From NCBI RefSeq assembly GCF_023101765.2, contig NC_064223.1, positions 6,758,001-6,822,000 on the forward strand: a stretch of 64,000 nucleotides of DNA, read 5' to 3'. The position numbers and the translations under genes are program-made. Shown here in pieces: positions 58,306 through 64,000 of this stretch (position 1 is its first letter; every line of letters begins with the position of its first letter). Source of the stretch: Spodoptera frugiperda (Eukaryota > Arthropoda > Insecta > Lepidoptera > Noctuidae). The notes beneath the pieces were generated by a model, which made no database searches, was not told the DNA's origin, and saw nothing but the letters and a program-made list of their open reading frames with translations.

Positions 58306-59372
58306 TGTTTATTTTTTACAATTTTATCATTTTCTGAATACACACAATATTGTTACCACTACAGGTTTTGAGAATATTATATTTGGCTTTAGTTATACAC
58401 TTTTTTGTTACTTATTAACTATTTATTGAAGAAATATACGAATTGAAAGAAGTAACTGACTACCGCATCACAATCACAAAAATACTGAATGACATTCCGA
58501 ACGATAAATGACATGCATACTTTTGACAGTTAAATGTCATTGTCAATTCCAGCCACGTTCTTTATTTGGATAAAGGTCTTTTGACTTTTATTTTTAAATA
58601 ATTAAAAATAAATAAGGAAATATTAAAATCAGAATTAAACAACAAGAGTAAGTTTAAATATATAAAAGTGTATCTATATTACTCTATGTATTATGTTGCT
58701 ACGGGAAAACGATTGGCGCGAATATTTGAATAAGATATCAGTATCCCTTTTCAAACGCACATACATTAATTTAACAAAATGCTGTAAATACTCACGCATA
58801 CCCCAAATATTGAGTGTTGTTATTTTTTTAATACTTTAGTTTATAATAATATATTAATACTATAGTAAATCTGACGTTTAGCGTAACATAACTAAAACTG
58901 ATGCAGACTAATACAGAAATTCATTTTTCGCTCTAATCTTGTATGCAATAATTTAAAATATAATATGTTTGCCGTTGTACAACAAATAATGCTCGAAGGC
59001 GTATTCGCTGTACAGTACAGGACTCAAGTTTCCGTTTCTTAAATATGTCGAAATATCCATTAGTGTATTGATTGAAAGTACCTACTTTGTACTTGCTACT
59101 TACCTATGCTTTTGTTCTGACTTATATGTTTTATAGGAATTACGTAGGCACCTGTGTTATCTATTCGATAAGCAATATCGACGTTTCATTGATAGGTACA
59201 AATACTGTGTAGTTTAAGAAGTTGCTCTATGTAGTAGCGGACTGAGTAAATATATTAATATTGCAAATAAATAAGGATCTAAGTACATTTGATTAACAAA
59301 CGTTTATCAATAATCTTAGTTAGATCGCCTTTTGATTAGTGCTTGGAAATAATTGTGCGTGGAGGACTTATC
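58306..59372. promoter_or_regulatory. Divergent spacer between INTS8 and LITAF-like gene B
   Basis: AT-rich, no coding exon. The INTS8 promoter should lie just right of 58305. Confidence 0.4.
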
Positions 59373-59416
59373 AGTGACACTTGAGCGTTATCACCCACGT
59401 CGTATTTTCTAAACAA
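59373..59416 (+). promoter_or_regulatory. Candidate noncoding first exon of LITAF-like gene B
   Basis: An initiator-like ATCAGTGACA at about 59370 is followed 44 bases later by a donor (CAA then GTGAGT at 59417). It contains no start codon. If used, translation would begin at the ATG at 60081. Confidence 0.35.
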
Positions 59417-60018
59417 GTGAGTTTTTCTATTATAATCAATTGATTTTACTTTTTATTTACTATGAAACAAATGTATCTCCGTAATTGATAAATTATGTCT
59501 TTTATCACAACAATCGAATGAAAATGTGTTGCAAACCACGGTATCAATTTTCATTATTTATGCACGTTTCTCTTCGGATTGCACAATTTCATTGCGTTTT
59601 GTAGATAGGCTTCGATTACCAAAATGTTTTTTTCTTGGAAATGCACCTTGAAAATTAAATACTTTTTTGTTACCTATACACCAAATTATATTATAACTTT
59701 GCAGCCTTTGCATCTACTTAGGTGCCTAAGTAGGTACCTGTTGAATGTGTTATAGGGAAAACATAAAATCCTGGTCTAAAATCGGTTTTTGTCAGGTAGG
59801 TATCCACTAAATGGGGGAATATTATAATTGTGTATATGAATCATGAAGAGATAGACTATTTAAGTAGGGCTCAAAAGTCATATAGTTTTCCCCTTTCTGT
59901 TTTTCCTTAATTACAAAGTTGTGCAACATGCCTGTCTTTTGAGGATAATACGACTAGAACTTATTCTGTGAATGAAGTCTTACCTGAAATTTTATGTATT
60001 TATTGTATAATCTTGCAG

Positions 60019-61548
60019 TGGATTCAAACAACGCTTATCAACCAATATCTACGATCACGGATAATACGGCCGGCATTGAGATGGAGCTCCTGCAGGTCGG
60101 CTCGGAACCGGTCGGCATACGGTGCCCATACTGCTACGAAGATGTCATGACGAGAGCCCAGTACAAAAACACCACACTGACGCACACAATTGCAATCATT
60201 CTAGGCATATTTTTTTGGTGAGTAATTCTTTATCTTAATGATTTTATAAGTCATTTTTATTTTATTTCCGGCCAGTAGTTTAAGGGATCGCTTTTTTTTC
60301 TTATTGACAGAAAGTGACAGGTTTGTTTTCCAGTAAAACGGGGTGAATAGAAATCAAGGGGTGAATAAAAGTTGGCAAAATGTCCTAACATCTATTCACC
60401 CTATTCCTGTATCTATTCACCCCGTTTTACAGTACCTACTAGTTCTTTCTATTTATGTTTACTTATTAGTTATTAATATAGTAGGTACTTGACTTGATCG
60501 AGTGGGGTCAACAGTCCACGTTCTGCTAGGTGATTCATACAGTGACTAAATACGTATCCATAACAAATACAGTTAATGTTTGAGAAAATGACCGCCGCCG
60601 GTGTAACCTACGTGCTGGTTTGCACGACTTACTTGACTACCTGCACTCAATATTAATTACCGATTTCATTTTTGAGACTAGTTCTTAGGAGTTTTTTTTC
60701 AAAAACTTAGATCAATCAAGAGATCCGACCGTTACACATGTTAGTCGCGATTACGTCGACAAGTGGTCAAAACAAAAAATCCCTAGTACATAGATACTAA
60801 GTTATAGGTCCTCATATCATTCCGTGACTATTAGGTATTTTTCAACATTAAAATAATGCCATAAAATCGCGTCACTGCAAGGTTAAATACTCTTTAAAAT
60901 TATTATTATTATAATAAGTCCGCTGGTTAATTGTGAGAATTGTACTAGCTGAGCTGAAAATAAAATTATATTAGCATTTAGTCTTATTTTGGCTCACTGT
61001 TAATGCATCTAATTGCAATCGTCCTTCTCATTAGACCTTACACTACTAGTCTACTAACGCTGATTATTATTATTGTACTAATTGCACCCGCACCTGAACA
61101 TACACGACTTACAAAAGGTATGTCGATGCATTCAAGCTAGCCGAGTTGTTCTCTTTAATTAATGTTCGTATCATCATCACGCCTTTTATCCCCGAACAGT
61201 TCGGCAGAGCTGCACTTTACGGCATTTAATTAATGTGTATGAAAATTGTTTATCGAATAGTTTCTAGGTGAACAAGCTTTAATTTAATATGTATGTATGT
61301 GTGTGTAAAGTACAATCTTGCAATTTGCAAGCAGATATCTTGAACCAATTAAGCTGAAATTTTGTATTAATGCTAAATACTAAAATGCATGAAAGTTTGT
61401 TTTTAAAAAGAATTAAATTTATGTTTACAGGTGGTTGTGTTGCTGTATAATTCCCTACGTCGTGAAAAGATGGAAAAACGTAGAACATTATTGCCCCAAT
61501 TGCCGGAGGTATTTGGGTATGCATAGCAGTAGAGCAACAATATTGTGA
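60019..61548 (+). CDS. LITAF-domain protein B
   Basis: Exons 60019-60217 and 61431-61548 encode a LITAF domain: first zinc knuckle IRCPYCYEDVMTRAQYK, a hydrophobic membrane segment (HTIAIILGIFFWWLCCCIIPYV), and the second knuckle HYCPNCRRYLGMHSS. The last intron splits Trp as TG|G inside the hydrophobic segment, as in LITAF-like genes A and C. The first exon begins in phase 1 after the acceptor at 60018. The only in-frame ATG in it is at 60081, which gives an 84-residue protein starting MELLQVGSEPVG. A longer, 109-residue form would need an upstream coding exon; the one at 46229 fits in phase but is 13.8 kb away. The protein should sit on endosomal membranes like its relatives. The domain call is secure, the start is not. 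Confidence 0.88.
61187..61232 (-). repeat. 3' fragment of the 30062-type SINE
   Basis: ATCACGCCTTTTATCCCCGA and AGCTGCACTTTACGGCAT match the end region of the SINEs at 17540 and 30062. It lies in the intron of LITAF-like gene B. Confidence 0.55.
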
Positions 61549-61622
61549 GATACACTGGTACTTCTAAAGCTTGCACGATCTCCCGCCACTAGTTACCACG
61601 AAAATAGACTTTATTACCACGA

Positions 61623-61628
61623 AATAAA
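61623..61628 (+). terminator. Poly(A) signal of LITAF-like gene B
   Basis: AATAAA 75 bases after the stop codon, in a small direct duplication (TTACCACGAAAATA and TTACCACGAAATAA). Confidence 0.6.
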
Positions 61629-63428
61629 GATGGTCTGCAAGCCGGTTTGTTTCGAATATTCCGTTCTATAGATGTGCAGTTGACGGCTTGTTATGTTGTA
61701 CCAATCATGTCTATAAAAGTTATATAGGTTGTAAACGGAACGCTCCCAAAAACCGCGAAGAGATGGCAAAATAAGTACCAACGATTTTAATAAAAAAAAT
61801 GTATGTATGTACTAGTTTTTTAAAAGTTGAAATCAACTTGTTGCATGAATAACACGAAATAAAATTAAAATAATTTTTAGCTCTCCTACTCTTTTTTTAA
61901 GTCGATTAAAATACTAAAACCTGCCCCTAAGTGTAACAAACACTTTTTTAAAAACCGCATTAAATCGGTCCGGCTAATCGTGAGACAATGTGAATATGTA
62001 TAGGGAACCTGGTTCGTTTTTGAAGTCGGTTAAAAACAAAAAAAAAAAAAAAAAAATTGTAGCGTTTTTCAAGAGCGTTCCGTTTAAATATCTTTGTTTA
62101 CGTAGTGAATGAAGTCTGAAATTCCAAATGAGTCAGAGAACGACACATTTATACATTTACGTAATTGACTATAATATAATTATGTTAATAATAAACAGCT
62201 AATTAATGTTTAGTTTAGTTATGCCGATGAGTCATGGGTTACCAATCTAATAAAAAATATATAGGGACATTCCATGTTCATTTACAAAATAAATTAGTTA
62301 TTCATATTTTATTTATTTAATCTTTAGTGCACACAATACAATAAGATTCTTAGTGGTATTTTCTGTAAAACCAGTATTTTCTGTAGGTACCTAAGTAACT
62401 GTTTACTAAGATGCAATGTCTAGAATCTAGATAAAAGTTCACACATGGTGTTTTAAGTTAAAGTGTTTATTTACCTGAAGAAGGTAGCAGTAGTAGGGTA
62501 GTAGGTATCTGAGTTCTTAGTACGAATTTGTTTAACGTTGAGATCGAAACGTTACCGCGTTCGGCACTCTGATTGGCTCGTTCCAATGAATAAACCAATT
62601 AGAGGGCTAAATACGTAAAAACGTAAAACCAACTCGTACTAAGCTCTCTGTATACTAGTAGAAACACAAAGAAATATGTTTAACTATTTATTTATAAAAT
62701 TAAATATAATTAAGTAGAAATCGTACAAAAACCCTTGAAAAGTTTATCACAGAATGAAATATACAAAATTATATAAAATTACGTACTTTTTATAATATTA
62801 TAATTTATATTTTTCATATAATGTACTTAAGGCTTAAGTTATTATCTAACATAAAATAAATTATAAATTCGACAAGCATTTGGTCAAAAGATAATATATA
62901 ATTATTGATAAATCATTCGAGCATTTTTATTTTGAATTAAGCAATGATATATTTAATTGGAAACGTCATAATATTATGTAAAAGCAGATCTATACATATC
63001 AATAGTACAGTTCTTTACACATATATTATTACACACTCTTTATACATAGAAATATTGAAATTAGTAGAATTATTGCCTAATGAAACTTTAACCAATACAA
63101 ATGGTTTTCTCATTAAGAAGTAAATACATAACTTATATTTTTTAGCACAGAGTACAGGCAATGAAAATATGTTAAATAAACCAACTGGCTGAATGGGTTA
63201 CTTAACTATTGAGAATTTGAGATACATCACATGAGATTTTATATTGTAACACATAAAACTCCAATATTCTATTAACTCGACTAGAAATATAAAGCGGTTG
63301 CTAAAAGCGACTGCAGCGCCACCCTCGTAGATGTTTTATGTTTCTAGTCAGAGTACTTATATCTTATTCTATAGTATTTTAAAATAAAAAATTTAAACGT
63401 AGTTCGAGATTGGTGAAGGTGTGTAAGA
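61629..63428. other. Spacer between LITAF-like genes B and C, including the probable 3' UTR of gene C
   Basis: No coding exon seen. AT-rich, with an A16-like run near 62040. Minus-strand AATAAA signals (plus TTTATT) near 62686 and 62310 could end gene C's transcript. Confidence 0.4.
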
Positions 63429-63534
63429 TCAGGACGGTGTGAAGGATCCGATGAAGGCTTTGCATTGAGGACAGTAGTGGTTGGCAGTCTTACAAGATCT
63501 CATGCAGTAAGGCACGAAGCAGCCGCAACAGCAC
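63429..63534 (-). CDS. LITAF-domain protein C, last exon only (gene continues past the right edge)
   Basis: The exon follows an acceptor (TTTATTCCCAG) and encodes about 35 residues: a cysteine-rich membrane-dipping end (CCCGCFVPYCMRSC) and the second zinc knuckle (NHYCPQCKAFIGSF), then a stop. It starts one base before a codon boundary, so the missing upstream exon must end in TG, the same split codon as in LITAF-like genes A and B. The first knuckle and N-terminus lie beyond base 64000 or were not recognisable in 63535-64000. Orientation is opposite to A and B. Confidence 0.85.
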
Positions 63535-64000
63535 CTGGGAATAAAACAATGTAATTAGTACCTAATAATGTTAACAGTTTGTAGCTTAGCTAAACAAGTG
63601 TGTTTATTTTTGAGAGACAATTCTGAGAGACCGCAGTACAGTTGCTCCATCTCCATACTTTTAAAAACCTGACATTCAATCAAACTGGTTTAGACTTAAT
63701 GTTGTCCACAATAAGGTAAGGAAAAGCCCAGATCAAAGATTGTACAAATAACCATAAACTCGTTTCTTAATTCACTTTTCCTTATATTTTTAAGTGATGA
63801 CGTCAGTGACGTTGGCTCCGATGATGTTTGGTGTCGCTTATCATTGTTCAACATTTGAGTCGGATTTTAGCCTAATAATCTAGTGATTGCCGCATGTCGT
63901 CCGTTATCAATGCCCCTTAAATATGTTATAAATAAAATCCTAATCATGATTTCGTTAGTAGCAACACGTGTTGTCTTATTTACGTAATCGATTTAGGTAT
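63535..64000 (-). other. Part of the upstream intron of LITAF-like gene C
   Basis: No coding exon was recognised between the acceptor at 63535 and the window end. Confidence 0.5.

Overview
The window is a nuclear chromosome segment from a moth or butterfly (Lepidoptera). The evidence is small genes with short introns and GT-AG splice sites, AT-rich spacers, a strong excess of GTACCTA/TAGGTAC-type words, tRNA-headed SINEs, palindromic MITEs, and insect orthologues of conserved animal genes. No bacterial, viral or CRISPR content was seen. Species cannot be fixed from the sequence alone; the repeat style suggests a noctuid-like moth (inference).

Layout. 1-6880 (+): a serpin-family gene in at least seven exons, with an intronless Cys-loop ligand-gated channel gene nested antisense in one intron (3682-4947). 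6977-8268 (-): a secreted lipocalin, tail to tail with the serpin. 8269-14042: a long repeat-poor stretch, possibly a very long 3' UTR of the next gene. 14043-14654 (-): cysteine string protein, head to head with an Mpv17/PMP22-family gene (15687-16506, +). 18980-20669 (+): S-formylglutathione hydrolase, tail to tail with a PARL/rho-7 mitochondrial rhomboid protease (20919-23591, -). 26061-27329 (+): an intronless saccharopine-dehydrogenase-like oxidoreductase. 32249-37952 (+): a PiT/SLC20 sodium-phosphate cotransporter with an upstream noncoding exon near 31.1-31.2 kb. 37953-49410: an 11 kb gene-poor region with a 21-bp tandem repeat next to a long hairpin, a 2.2 kb inverted-repeat transposon and several MITEs/SINEs. 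49411-52357 (+): LITAF-like gene A, tail to tail with Integrator subunit 8 (52884-58305, -). 60019-61548 (+): LITAF-like gene B. 63429-63534 (-): the last exon of LITAF-like gene C, which continues beyond the right edge.

How they work together. There is no operon-like logic. Organisation is compact and eukaryotic: convergent pairs whose poly(A) signals almost interlock, divergent pairs sharing spacers, and one nested gene. Two genes act in the mitochondrial inner membrane (Mpv17-like, PARL), one in Integrator-dependent control of RNA polymerase II transcripts, and a local cluster of three LITAF-domain proteins suggests tandem duplication. Splice junctions for all multi-exon genes were derived by hand from GT/AG sites, reading phase and family conservation. 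No gene system that looks wholly new was found; the best leads are the unusual nested channel, the hinge-defective serpin, the LITAF cluster and the repeat structures between 39.6 and 43.6 kb.
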